Notes: generated from the letters alone by a model not told the origin. A stretch of DNA of 43,511 nt from Chitinophagaceae bacterium (GCA_019747705.1 JAIEQM010000074.1:1-43511); one strand, 5' to 3'; counted from the stretch's first letter, positions 35,761-43,511 are shown. Program-made: numbers and translations.

Positions 35761-36225
35761 ATGAAAAAAACATTTTTTGCCTCATTTGCAGTAATCTCCG
35801 TTTTTATTTTGGGAGGGTGCGGTAAAAACTGCCGTGATGCTTCATGCCCTAATATAGCGCCTGCTTTTTTTGCATTCAGGATTACTAATGCCGCCAAAAA
35901 AGATTTACTTACAGGCCCTGCTAAAGTATATGATTCCTCCCAGCTACTCATCAGTGCCAGGCGTTTTAATTCATCTGCGCTGGAACCGGTAACGAGGGTG
36001 TTTAGTTATTCCGGAGATACCCTTGCACTTGCCGGTTTTAATGTAAGGGAAACATATTCTGTTTATTACCTGAAGCTAAACGGCATAACTACCGACTCTT
36101 TTTTCTTCAGGTATAACAAAAATGCCACTGCCTGTTGTGATTTAAGTAACTTCACGTTTAACCAGTTTAATACAACTTCCGTAACGCCCGTTCAGCTTCC
36201 GGCTACTTTTGGAGTCATAAAATAA
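35761..36225 (+). CDS. Hypothetical lipoprotein (intact tandem paralogue)
   Basis: From the ATG at 35761, 154 residues. The lipoprotein signal is MKKTFFASFAVISVFILGGC, with the lipid Cys at residue 20. A small Cys-containing domain follows (KNCRDASCPN; later NKNATACCDLSNFTF). The frame is open to 35701, but that extension precedes the signal peptide. It follows the broken paralogue directly. The two proteins share the pattern of early cysteines, PAF, a GP..K motif and a late CC pair. They are probably small surface or periplasmic lipoproteins; the function is unknown. A strong terminator follows. Confidence 0.8.
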   Translation: MKKTFFASFAVISVFILGGCGKNCRDASCPNIAPAFFAFRITNAAKKDLLTGPAKVYDSSQLLISARRFNSSALEPVTRVFSYSGDTLALAGFNVRETYSVYYLKLNGITTDSFFFRYNKNATACCDLSNFTFNQFNTTSVTPVQLPATFGVIK

Positions 36226-36226
36226 T

Positions 36227-36255
36227 AAAAATCCCCGTTTAAAGCGGGGATTTTT
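36227..36255. terminator. Bidirectional terminator
   Basis: AAAAATCCCCG (36227-36237) pairs with CGGGGATTTTT (36245-36255) around a 7-base loop. It sits between the convergent lipoprotein (+) and DUF2911 (-) genes. Confidence 0.88.
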
Positions 36256-36283
36256 ATTTGAAAAGAGTAAAGTTGAAATACTT

Positions 36284-37117
36284 TTATTTTAATTCTTTCT
36301 GAAGCTTTTCATTCAAGGCAACATAATCATCATTCTTTGCTTCTTTTGCCAGTTCCATTGATTTCTGTGATGTGGCCATTGCATCTGCTTTTTTACCCAG
36401 TTTTGCAAGGGCTTTTGCTTTTTGATAGTACACCCAGAATGCTTTGGGGTTTTGTTGTATGGCTTTGTCAAACCAAACTATTGCCTGGTTCAGATCCTTT
36501 CCGTTATCTGCATAGTAAACTGCTGCATTGTAATAGGGTTTTGAATCGCTATTCATAATCTGATCAATCTGCTTCATCACCTTGCTGTCAACATCTGTTG
36601 AAACAGAAAAGCTTACCATTGTTTTATCCCATATCAGCATTACTTCGCAACTGTTGTCTTTTATATCTTCAAAGCTAATGCCCAATGTTTCAATACTCCA
36701 GGGCATAGTCATTGGAGTTGCTTTTACTCTTACCACATCCATATCCTGTTTGTAAGCAGCAGGGCTGGTAACATCCGTTTGTTTGGTAATGATAATTGTC
36801 CATTCGCTAGCACCTGGGATGGTGAGCAAACCGTATTTGCCGGCTTTAACAGCAACACCGCCAATGGTAACATCATCACTAAAAGTGAGTGTGGTGGCCT
36901 GGTTGGCGCCAGTGCGCCACACTTTATCAAAGGGAACAAGATCGCCAAAAATTTTCCTGCCTTTTACGTTGGGGCGGCTGTAAGAAAGTTCAATACTGCC
37001 CAGCCCAAAATTCTGTTTTACGTTTGTAGTGGTGGAAGGTTGGGGTGTTTGCAATTGTTGTGCACTGGTAAATAATACTGCAGCAAGTAAACATGCTGCA
37101 ATTGTAATTTTCTTCAT
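36284..37117 (-). CDS. DUF2911 domain protein with TPR C-terminus
   Basis: A 277-residue exported protein: signal peptide MKKITIAACLLAAVLFTSAQ, then a DUF2911 domain (about 40-180) with the family strings ELSYSRPNVKGRKIFGDLVPFDKVWRTGANQATT and AGKYGLLTIPGASEW. A C-terminal pair of TPR-like helices (YYADNGKDLNQAIVWFDKAI ... AFWVYYQKAKALAKLGKKAD) follows. DUF2911 is common and uncharacterised in Bacteroidota, probably periplasmic. It is transcribed alone toward the lipoprotein pair. No enzymatic residue can be named. Confidence 0.9.
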   Translation of the reverse strand: MKKITIAACLLAAVLFTSAQQLQTPQPSTTTNVKQNFGLGSIELSYSRPNVKGRKIFGDLVPFDKVWRTGANQATTLTFSDDVTIGGVAVKAGKYGLLTIPGASEWTIIITKQTDVTSPAAYKQDMDVVRVKATPMTMPWSIETLGISFEDIKDNSCEVMLIWDKTMVSFSVSTDVDSKVMKQIDQIMNSDSKPYYNAAVYYADNGKDLNQAIVWFDKAIQQNPKAFWVYYQKAKALAKLGKKADAMATSQKSMELAKEAKNDDYVALNEKLQKELK

Positions 37118-37252
37118 ATGACTTTTTATTTAGGCTGCAAAGGTAGGGAACGGCTTTTGCAAACAAGAAGATTTGAAGAAAGGTGTTGATAAAATAATAC
37201 TTCACTCCAAAAGAAGTGACCACTTCTTTGTTTCTTTTTACAGAAATTGTGT

Positions 37253-38557
37253 TTAAAACTGAACAGTAAATTTTGCCGTTTCTTTTTTGCCTGATTTTGA
37301 TTTCCAGCGGGGGCCCTCTTTTAAAATACGGATGGCTTCATTATTGCACTGGCGGCAATTGGAGTGTTCAACTCTTATATTGGTGAGCGAACCATCCGGG
37401 TTTACTTCAAATGATAGTACCACCTGTTTTGCAGAACTTCTTTTGTCTTTAAGCTGTTCATCATTCTCCAGGTTGCGCAGGTTATTGTTTACATATGTAT
37501 TGTAATTGCCCCAGCCATCTGCCGGCATGGCATCCATTTCATCGGTGTCAGCAGAATCCTGTGCCATTTGTTTTTTGGAACGTTCCAGCATTTTGTTTTT
37601 AAGAGTTGCGTTACTGGCAACAACTTCAGCATCCCGCAGCACAATGTTTTGCATAATGCCCTGGTTTTGGGAATTGGTATAGCCTCTTAGTTTTACTGTT
37701 GAATTAAGAAAGCCCATTGATTTTGTTTCAACAGTAAGCACACTATCGGCGCTGAGCAATACAAAATTTCCATTTACATCAGCATACGTACCAACACCGC
37801 TTGTTTTTTCAGTGATGTTGGCAAAGGGGAGGGGATTGTTATTTTCATCCACCACTTTACCCAAAAATTTATTAAGAGGTTTGTATTCTGTTTTTTGCTG
37901 ATTGACGGTTGTTGCATTTGTTTCCGGCTTACTAAGTAAATCTTCTTTAACAGATGCTGTTGCAGGGGCTGATGCAGTTTTTTCTTCAGCTTTTGCACCA
38001 GTGGTGCGTGTCGGTTCATTGGAAACTGTAAAGTCAGTGGTGGTATTTTTAGTGGTAAGCTCCTGTTTTAGTTTAACGGGAGGAATTATCACCGGCTTGG
38101 GTAGTGTTTGTTCATCAGTTTTGTACAAATTATTTTCTGTGATAGCAACAGTTGTTGAATCCACTTTTGTTTCAGCCGCAACAGTTACTGCCGTATCGGT
38201 CTTTGTTTTTTGTGTAACAGCAATTGTTTTGTTTTGATTGGATTGGTTAAAAATTCGGTAGAGTACAACTGCTGTGCTTAGCAGTATCACCAGCCCCGCT
38301 GCAATACTCATCCACTGCCGGAAACTTCCTTTCACCACTTTTGCTCCGGGTGCAGAAGCTGCTTTTAGTTCGTCAGATAAAAAAGAAAGGTCTTCTTTTA
38401 TATCCGTTGTTTCGTAAGCATGGCGGTAACCATCCACTGCATCGCAGAGCATGGGATCCTCCATCATGGCTTTTTCAAATGCATGCATCTCGGCCTTTTC
38501 CATTTTGCCGCTGAGGTAAAGTTCAATATCGTGTGCGTTGTACAGGATTGCTTTAAT
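37253..38557 (-). CDS. Anti-sigma factor with CarboxypepD_reg and TonB-like C-terminal domains, ATT start
   Basis: From an ATT at 38557, 434 residues. The N-terminal cytosolic anti-sigma region reads KAILYNAHDIELYLSGKMEK, then MHAFEKAMMEDPMLCDAVDGY. One membrane helix follows (about 102-120, WMSIAAGLVILLSTAVVLY), then a Thr/Lys-rich periplasmic linker and a CarboxypepD_reg-like domain (FLGKVVDENNNPLPFANI). A TonB C-terminal-like domain ends the protein (VVLSFEVNPDGSLTNIRVEHSN ... FTVQF). The first ATG (38503) would remove the conserved start of the anti-sigma region. Upstream codons to the stop include ATT, ATC and CTG but no ATG, GTG or TTG. It lies after the ECF sigma gene on the same strand and presumably holds that factor at the membrane. 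Confidence 0.85.
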   Translation of the reverse strand: MKAILYNAHDIELYLSGKMEKAEMHAFEKAMMEDPMLCDAVDGYRHAYETTDIKEDLSFLSDELKAASAPGAKVVKGSFRQWMSIAAGLVILLSTAVVLYRIFNQSNQNKTIAVTQKTKTDTAVTVAAETKVDSTTVAITENNLYKTDEQTLPKPVIIPPVKLKQELTTKNTTTDFTVSNEPTRTTGAKAEEKTASAPATASVKEDLLSKPETNATTVNQQKTEYKPLNKFLGKVVDENNNPLPFANITEKTSGVGTYADVNGNFVLLSADSVLTVETKSMGFLNSTVKLRGYTNSQNQGIMQNIVLRDAEVVASNATLKNKMLERSKKQMAQDSADTDEMDAMPADGWGNYNTYVNNNLRNLENDEQLKDKRSSAKQVVLSFEVNPDGSLTNIRVEHSNCRQCNNEAIRILKEGPRWKSKSGKKETAKFTVQF

Positions 38558-38637
38558 TTTTTATTTTTTTATTGTTATTAATTTCAATCAACCATCTTCT
38601 TTCTAATGACTAACTACTAAAGACTACAAACTAAAGA

Positions 38638-39219
38638 CTACCAGCTATCGTCTTCCTTCCCTTCCATACAAAGTTTCAAATTTCTTCTTGCATTTTGAAT
38701 ATGGCTCCTCACTTTATTCCATTCAAAACCGGTTTGCTCCACTATTTCGTTATAACATTTTCCGTAAAGATAAAACAGCTCCACACATTGTTTTTGCTCG
38801 GCTGCCAGTTGCTGCAGACATTCTTCCATACTGCTGAGTTGTTCTTCTTTCTGCAGTACATCCTCCAGATGCAGCATTTCTCCGCTTTGCATAAACTGCT
38901 CCGGAATTTCAAGGGTATTTTTCCCTTTTTGTTTCCGCAGTTCCATGAGGCAATGATTCCGGGCAAGGGTGTAAAGCCAGCTTTTAAAATGCTCCACTTC
39001 ATGCTTGCGGAGTTTGGTTACCAGTTCTTCATAAATATTAATCACCGCATCTTTGGACGCATCCGGTTCTTTGAGGTATTTTAAACAAACACCATAAATC
39101 AAATCCATATAACGCTGGTATAAGCTACCAAGCACATTTGCATCACCCTGCTGCCGGTATTGGAGTACCAGTTCAGCATCGCTCAGTTCGGTTTTATCTT
39201 TTTCACGCAGAAACGTCAA
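38638..39219 (-). CDS. ECF-type RNA polymerase sigma factor
   Basis: A 193-residue ECF sigma factor. Region 2 (VLGSLYQRYMDLIYGVCLKYL, DASKDAVINIYEELV and FKSWLYTLARNHCLMELRKQ) and region 4 (LAAEQKQCVELFYLYGKCYNEI, QTGFEWNKVRSHIQNARRNLK) are joined by a short linker. ATG 39219 is canonical. The downstream minus-strand gene is its likely anti-sigma factor, about 80 bases away. It diverges, across 99 bases, from the VWA protein gene, which may be one of its targets. The spacer between sigma and anti-sigma contains two copies of TAGTCTTTAG. Confidence 0.92.
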   Translation of the reverse strand: MTFLREKDKTELSDAELVLQYRQQGDANVLGSLYQRYMDLIYGVCLKYLKEPDASKDAVINIYEELVTKLRKHEVEHFKSWLYTLARNHCLMELRKQKGKNTLEIPEQFMQSGEMLHLEDVLQKEEQLSSMEECLQQLAAEQKQCVELFYLYGKCYNEIVEQTGFEWNKVRSHIQNARRNLKLCMEGKEDDSW

Positions 39220-39318
39220 GCAGCAAAATTTGTGGCGGGTAAGATAGGTAAAAAAATTTTTGCAGGCTGTTTATGCAATTTTAAAATGCCGGGCATCCAG
39301 TTAAAAAATCATAATTGT

Positions 39319-41190
39319 ATGCGTTACTTCCTCCTGGCATTTACAGCCCTTATCTTATTCAGTTCAAACACTTCCAACAAAACAGTTGAGGTAAGCGGAA
39401 AAATTACGGATGAACAGGGTAACCCTGTTTATGCAGTATCCGTTATTGAAAAAGGCAAATCAAATGGCACAACCACCAATCAAAACGGCGAATTCCGTTT
39501 AAAGGTTTCCAGTACCAATGCCATACTGGTAATTTCCAGTGTGGGTTTTGAAAGGCAGGAAATAAAACTGAAAGGACAGACTGCATTAACGGTAACACTT
39601 AAATCTGTTTCACAAAATTTGAGTGAAGTGGTGGTAATAGGATATACTACACAAAGAAAGAAGGACTTGACTGGCTCTATTGCTACTGTGAATGCAAAAT
39701 CAATTGGGACTGTTAATTCTAATTTCTATACGCCTGCACCTTCCTACCCTTCAAATGATCCGATGCAGAGCAACACAGAAGATTATGATGGCATTACTGA
39801 AAACCGTTTCCGTAAAGTAACAGATGAACCCCTCTCTACTTTTTCCATTGATGTGGATGGCGCTTCTTACAGCAATGTGCGCCGCTTTATCAATAACGGA
39901 CAATTACCTCCTGCAGGCGCTGTACGTGTGGAAGAGTTTATCAATTATTTCAAATACAATTATCCGCAGCCAAAAGGTAGTGATCCCTTCAGCATTAATA
40001 CAGAAATGAGTGTTTGTCCCTGGAATAAGAATCATCAACTGGTGATGATTGGTTTGCAGGGAAAGCAAATCAGTACAGAAAATTTACCAGCTTCCAATCT
40101 TGTTTTTTTAATTGATGTGAGCGGCTCTATGGAGGATGAAAATAAACTGCCGCTTGTAAAATCATCGTTGAAACTTTTGGTGAACCAGTTGCGGGAGCAG
40201 GATAATGTAGCTATTGCAGTATATGCAGGTGCAGCAGGTTTGGTATTGCCATCTACCAGTGGTATGAACAAAGAAAAAATTCTGCAGGCTATTGAAAATT
40301 TAAATGCTGGTGGTTCTACAGCAGGTGGCGCCGGCATCAGGCTGGCCTATAAAACAGCAAAAGACTATTTCAAGAAAGGAGGCAATAACCGTGTAATACT
40401 TTGTACGGATGGTGATTTTAATGTGGGCGCCAGCAGTGATGATGAACTGGAACGTATGATTGAAGAGGAACGTAAGAGTGGTGTGTTTTTAACCGTGCTG
40501 GGTTATGGCATGGGTAATTATAAAGACAATAAAATGCAGAAGCTGGCTGATAAGGGCAATGGCAACCATGCTTACATTGATGGTATTAATGAAGCAAAGA
40601 AAGTACTGGTGAATGAATTTGGCGGCACACTGTTCACTATTGCCAAAGATGTAAAACTGCAGATTGAATTTAACCCGGCATTGGTGGGAGCTTACCGGCT
40701 GGTGGGTTATGAAAACCGTATGCTCAATAAAGAAGATTTTAATAATGATAAAAAAGATGCGGGTGATTTGGGAAGCGGCCACACTGTAACGGCTTTGTAT
40801 GAAATTATTCCTGCCGGTGTGGAAGATGAATTCCTGGAAGAAGTGGATGATTTAAAATACCAGCAGCCGAAACGTAATAAAAAAGGCAACAGCAATGAAC
40901 TCATGACCATTAAGTTCAGGTACAAAGCACCTGATGCTGACAGCAGTAATCTGATAGTACATACACTTACAGATACTAAAACTGAATTTGAACAAACCTC
41001 CGATAACTTCCGGTTTGTATGTGCGGTGGCACAGTTTGGAATGCTGCTTCGTAATTCAGAATTCAAAGGAACTGCCAGCTATGGAAAAGTGGCAGCGCTT
41101 GCATCAAAGTCACTGGGAAAAGATGAAGAAGGATACCGAACTGAGTTTTTAAAATTAGTTGAATACGTATCCGGCATTACAAAGAAATAA
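39319..41190 (+). CDS. Exported VWA (YfbK-like) protein with CarboxypepD_reg domain and SusC-type signature
   Basis: A 623-residue exported protein from the ATG 39319; the open frame back to 39160 overlaps the sigma gene and is not used. Signal peptide MRYFLLAFTALILFSS, then a CarboxypepD_reg domain (23-97: VEVSGKITDEQGNPVYAVSV). SEVVVIGYTTQRKKDLTGSI (102-120) follows, the signature normally found before the plug of SusC-type receptors. Then come a von Willebrand N-terminal region (TFSIDVDGASYSNVRRFIN), the VWA domain with MIDAS residues in DVSGSM (266-271), GGST (about 331-334) and CTDGDF (362-367), and a DUF3520-like C-terminus. It has no barrel. It likely binds a protein through the MIDAS metal site at the envelope. 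It diverges from the ECF sigma gene. Confidence 0.88.
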   Translation: MRYFLLAFTALILFSSNTSNKTVEVSGKITDEQGNPVYAVSVIEKGKSNGTTTNQNGEFRLKVSSTNAILVISSVGFERQEIKLKGQTALTVTLKSVSQNLSEVVVIGYTTQRKKDLTGSIATVNAKSIGTVNSNFYTPAPSYPSNDPMQSNTEDYDGITENRFRKVTDEPLSTFSIDVDGASYSNVRRFINNGQLPPAGAVRVEEFINYFKYNYPQPKGSDPFSINTEMSVCPWNKNHQLVMIGLQGKQISTENLPASNLVFLIDVSGSMEDENKLPLVKSSLKLLVNQLREQDNVAIAVYAGAAGLVLPSTSGMNKEKILQAIENLNAGGSTAGGAGIRLAYKTAKDYFKKGGNNRVILCTDGDFNVGASSDDELERMIEEERKSGVFLTVLGYGMGNYKDNKMQKLADKGNGNHAYIDGINEAKKVLVNEFGGTLFTIAKDVKLQIEFNPALVGAYRLVGYENRMLNKEDFNNDKKDAGDLGSGHTVTALYEIIPAGVEDEFLEEVDDLKYQQPKRNKKGNSNELMTIKFRYKAPDADSSNLIVHTLTDTKTEFEQTSDNFRFVCAVAQFGMLLRNSEFKGTASYGKVAALASKSLGKDEEGYRTEFLKLVEYVSGITKK

Positions 41191-41264
41191 ACTTTTGAGT
41201 AGCATGTTCGAATGACCCGGCGGTATTCCTGCCGCTGGAATTTTTTAACACCAAAACATTTTAT

Positions 41265-42398
41265 ATGAAAGAACAACTCTGCATCAGCGTTCCGGAACCC
41301 TGCCATGAAGACTGGAACAAAATGACGCCGGTTGAGCAGGGGAAACATTGTGCTGTTTGCCAAAAGAACGTGGTTGATTTTACAACACAGGATGATGAGG
41401 AAATTCTCAACTTTTTTAAAAACTACAATGGCAGCGCCTGCGGCCGTTTTACCAAGGAACAACTTAACAGACCGATTGAAATAATTGAACTGAAACCTGC
41501 TTCCTCTTTTTTGAAATATGCAGCGGGGTTGCTATTGCCGGGATTGATGATAGGCAGTAAAGTGAGTGGCCAGCAAAAAAAAGATGTGAAAAAGAGTGTA
41601 ATAAAAGTTGAAAAGGCTTTTGCAAGCACTACAGGCTTGCCAACAGCTGCAATTGAAAAAGGAGAACGTGCCCCTGCACTAATAAATGCAAAAGATACAT
41701 TTATTGCAAAAAACTTGCCGCCTGAAGATATTTCAAAATTTTTACAAGGCAGAACTGCCGGTATGGTAGTTGCACAACCAAGGTTTATTTACTACGGTAT
41801 TGTTGTGGATGAAGCTGATGGTGGCCCAATATCCAACGTTACCGTTTCTGTAAAAGGAACAAAAATTGCAACCATAACAAACCCGGATGGAAGGTTTACA
41901 TTGGATATGAACAATAGCAACGCTGTTATAGTATTTTCATCTGTAGGATACACGATTAAGGAGATGGAGCTTAAACAGCTTGCTGTTGACAACCCGGTAA
42001 TTAAAATGTCAAGAGCAGTAAGCGGCGAAGTTGTAGTTGTTGCAGGTATGGTTGTTCCTTCGAAAAGAACAATCAGAAAGAAAATCAGCAAAAAACAAAT
42101 TATAGTTGATACTGTTAAAAAAATCTGCTCCCTCTCACAAATAAAAATATATCCCAATCCTGTAGCTTCTGGCAGTATCATCAATCTTGATTTTTCAAAC
42201 GTTGCTCCGGGCATATATCAAATTCGGATGCTCAATGAAGCAGGGCAGTTAATGTATTCCTTTCAAAAACAAATCTCATCTGTAAAAGAAGCTGAACAAA
42301 TTCATTTGAATGAAAAGATGATACCCGGAATCTATTTTGTACAGGTGATGGATGAAAAGAAAAAAGCGGTGCAGAGTATGAAGGTGATTATTCAGTAA
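41265..42398 (+). CDS. Cys-rich N-terminal, single-helix protein with CarboxypepD_reg domain and T9SS-type C-terminal tail
   Basis: A 377-residue protein. The N-terminal domain has spaced cysteines (C6, C13, C29, C32, C59) in PEPCHEDWNKMTPVEQGKHC, AVCQKNVVDFT and ACGRF, a domain frequent in Bacteroidota envelope proteins and possibly metal-binding. A hydrophobic helix follows at about 83-100 (FLKYAAGLLLPGLMIGS), then a CarboxypepD_reg domain (about 173-250) and a C-terminal sorting domain (about 293-377: IKIYPNPVASGSIINLDFSN ... GIYFVQVMDEKKKAVQ). There is no N-terminal signal peptide, so the Cys domain should face the cytoplasm and the tail the periplasm. The C-terminal 85 residues are closely similar to those of the next gene. 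It follows the VWA gene by 74 bases. Confidence 0.82.
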   Translation: MKEQLCISVPEPCHEDWNKMTPVEQGKHCAVCQKNVVDFTTQDDEEILNFFKNYNGSACGRFTKEQLNRPIEIIELKPASSFLKYAAGLLLPGLMIGSKVSGQQKKDVKKSVIKVEKAFASTTGLPTAAIEKGERAPALINAKDTFIAKNLPPEDISKFLQGRTAGMVVAQPRFIYYGIVVDEADGGPISNVTVSVKGTKIATITNPDGRFTLDMNNSNAVIVFSSVGYTIKEMELKQLAVDNPVIKMSRAVSGEVVVVAGMVVPSKRTIRKKISKKQIIVDTVKKICSLSQIKIYPNPVASGSIINLDFSNVAPGIYQIRMLNEAGQLMYSFQKQISSVKEAEQIHLNEKMIPGIYFVQVMDEKKKAVQSMKVIIQ

Positions 42399-42413
42399 TT
42401 CAATTACTATACC

Positions 42414-43394
42414 ATGAAAGCAATATTTATCTTTCTTAGCATGGTTTTTTTAGTAGCTAAGGCTAATGCACAAATTCCTTTACTGTCTGATTCAGCGACT
42501 ATAAAAGCTGCTGTTTCAAAAGGCATTCCTGGTGCTTCTGTGAGTATCCGAATGAGGTGTCATGCTTCAGAAATGGGAGTTGAGCCTTTGTATGTTCTTG
42601 ATGGTGTGATTGTTTCAAAAGACTTATTCAAAGTACTTAACCTCAACGATATTGAATGTATTGAAATTTTAAAAGATGCAGTTGCTGCTGCATTATATGG
42701 TTGTAATGCTGCTTCGGGTGTTATTATTATCATCACCACCAAGCAATCATTCATCAAAAAAATAAAAATACTGGATGCTGAAAACAGAATGGGTATCCCC
42801 AATGCCACTATCATCCTCAAAAAGAAAAATTCAACAGGTGTGCAAATGATAGCAGCTAATGAACTGGGTTGCGCTGAATACAAACTTGCCACAGCTAATT
42901 TTGATTCGGTAATTGTTTCATCAGCAGGTTATCAAACCAAGGCAATTTCATTCAACACTTTTAAACAACAGAAGTATGAGGTGTTAATGAAAAAAGAAAT
43001 GAGATGTTTAACTGAAGTTGTAGTTGTTGGTTATGCTACACGCAGAATTGGCACAAGAACCTGCTGCTGTTTATCATGGTGCAGGATGGATATAAATAAA
43101 TCTGAAAAAAGTGATCTAACCATCAGAAACAGATCTATAAAATTATTCCCTAATCCTGTTCAGCCAGCAAGTTCATTTAATTTGGCATTTAGTAATTTAA
43201 CTTCAGGTTTTTATCAAATTAGAATTATAAACCCTTCGGGTCAATTGATGCAGGCTTTGCAAAAACAAGTAAGCTCCAAATTGCAAACAGAATCTATTGC
43301 TTTAAGCTCATCATTTATTCCCGGAGTTTATATTGTACAGGTAATTGATGAAACAAAAAAACTTGTACAGTGCAGTAAACTTATTGTTCAATAA
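42414..43394 (+). CDS. Orphan TonB-plug-like protein with T9SS-type C-terminal sorting tail
   Basis: A 326-residue exported protein: signal peptide MKAIFIFLSMVFLVAKANAQ. A plug-like domain (about 30-110) has the SusC family strings EPLYVLDGVIV, DIECIEILKDAVAAALYG and GVIIIITTK. A CarboxypepD_reg-like region (about 115-195) is followed by a second signature, EVVVVGYATRRIGT, a Cys-rich stretch CCCLSWC and a T9SS C-terminal domain (about 243-326). The beta barrel that plugs normally close is missing; the protein goes from plug to sorting tail. It follows the Cys/T9SS-tail gene by 15 bases and is surely co-transcribed. It could be a soluble plug-like binding protein delivered to the surface; inference only. 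Confidence 0.8.
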   Translation: MKAIFIFLSMVFLVAKANAQIPLLSDSATIKAAVSKGIPGASVSIRMRCHASEMGVEPLYVLDGVIVSKDLFKVLNLNDIECIEILKDAVAAALYGCNAASGVIIIITTKQSFIKKIKILDAENRMGIPNATIILKKKNSTGVQMIAANELGCAEYKLATANFDSVIVSSAGYQTKAISFNTFKQQKYEVLMKKEMRCLTEVVVVGYATRRIGTRTCCCLSWCRMDINKSEKSDLTIRNRSIKLFPNPVQPASSFNLAFSNLTSGFYQIRIINPSGQLMQALQKQVSSKLQTESIALSSSFIPGVYIVQVIDETKKLVQCSKLIVQ

Positions 43395-43399
43395 ATCCC

Positions 43400-43430
43400 G
43401 GTCAGACCACGCTTTGGGCGTGGGCCGACC
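43400..43430. repeat. REP-like hairpin after the orphan-plug gene
   Basis: CCACGC (43407-43412) pairs with GCGTGG (43418-43423) around TTTGG, and GGTC (43400-43403) with GACC (43427-43430) outside a small internal loop. It is GC-rich against an AT-rich background and lacks a T-run, so it is more like a repetitive extragenic palindrome than a terminator. The rest of 43431-43511 shows nothing else. Confidence 0.45.
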
Positions 43431-43511
43431 AGGCAACTCTGCAAGCTTTAAGCGTAGGCAAACCGGACAATCATTTTTTATTTCAAACCCCGGATGATAT
43501 TGTTCCAATGT

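Noticed and set aside
38580..38637. Short TAGTCTTTAG/TTAGT-rich repeats as a CRISPR or binding array
   Set aside because: Only two imperfect 10-base copies with no regular spacing; it looks like low-complexity spacer DNA.
39160..39318. N-terminal extension of the VWA gene
   Set aside because: It overlaps the divergent sigma gene and would bury the signal peptide; ATG 39319 is the natural start.
43311..43508. Minus-strand reading frame at the window end
   Set aside because: It overlaps the conserved T9SS tail of the plus-strand gene and a REP-like hairpin; no domain is visible.

Overview
The window looks like a chromosomal piece of a Bacteroidota bacterium, most likely from the Chitinophagaceae. 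The signs are SusC/Oar-type TonB receptor and plug signatures, carboxypeptidase-regulatory-like (CarboxypepD_reg) domains on envelope proteins, T9SS C-terminal sorting tails, ECF sigma/anti-sigma pairs, AT-rich spacers with TAnnTTTG-type promoter elements, and few Shine-Dalgarno sites. No rRNA, tRNA, CRISPR array, transposase or phage gene was seen, and no spacer exceeds about 220 bases.

Layout. 1-4.2 kb: a small XRE regulator, a DUF805 membrane protein, glycogen branching enzyme GlgB and a secreted TPR protein. 4.3-7.4 kb: an ECF sigma gene overlapping by 4 nt a protein with one inner-membrane helix, a low-complexity linker and a beta-barrel-like C-terminus, then a lipoprotein. 7.5-13.2 kb: an amide-bond-forming island holding a class I glutamine-amidotransferase-like protein and a probably circularly permuted ATP-grasp ligase (+), convergent with a RimK-like ATP-grasp, a GCS2-type carboxylate-amine ligase and an interrupted LTXXQ-type gene (-), plus a divergent esterase. 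13.2-22.8 kb: an Oar-like TonB receptor, ribBA and a TamB-like giant. 22.9-27.0 kb: a minus-strand run of outer-membrane protein, AONS-like PLP enzyme, DinB-like protein and gamma-glutamyltransferase. 27.1-35.3 kb: an outer-membrane protein, a secreted M14 metallopeptidase, a secreted PIG-L deacetylase, two very small membrane proteins flanking a structured spacer, and a sodium:solute symporter. 35.3-36.2 kb: a broken lipoprotein gene and its intact tandem paralogue. 36.3-43.4 kb: a DUF2911 protein, an ECF sigma/anti-sigma pair with a TonB-like C-terminus, and a plus-strand set of envelope proteins built from CarboxypepD_reg, SusC-signature/plug, VWA and T9SS-tail modules.

The best candidates for an undescribed system are (a) the amidoligase island, which has the parts to build and trim a small peptide-like or polyamine-conjugate metabolite, and (b) the sigma/anti-sigma/orphan-plug/VWA/T9SS-tail module at the right end. 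A second theme is starts: three genes (an ECF sigma, an anti-sigma and a lipoprotein) have N-termini that begin, by family comparison, at ATA or ATT, with no ATG/GTG/TTG in the right place. Two genes carry lesions: an in-frame TGA in the LTXXQ motif and a T-run frameshift in the lipoprotein. Family assignments come from reading motifs and were not checked by database search.
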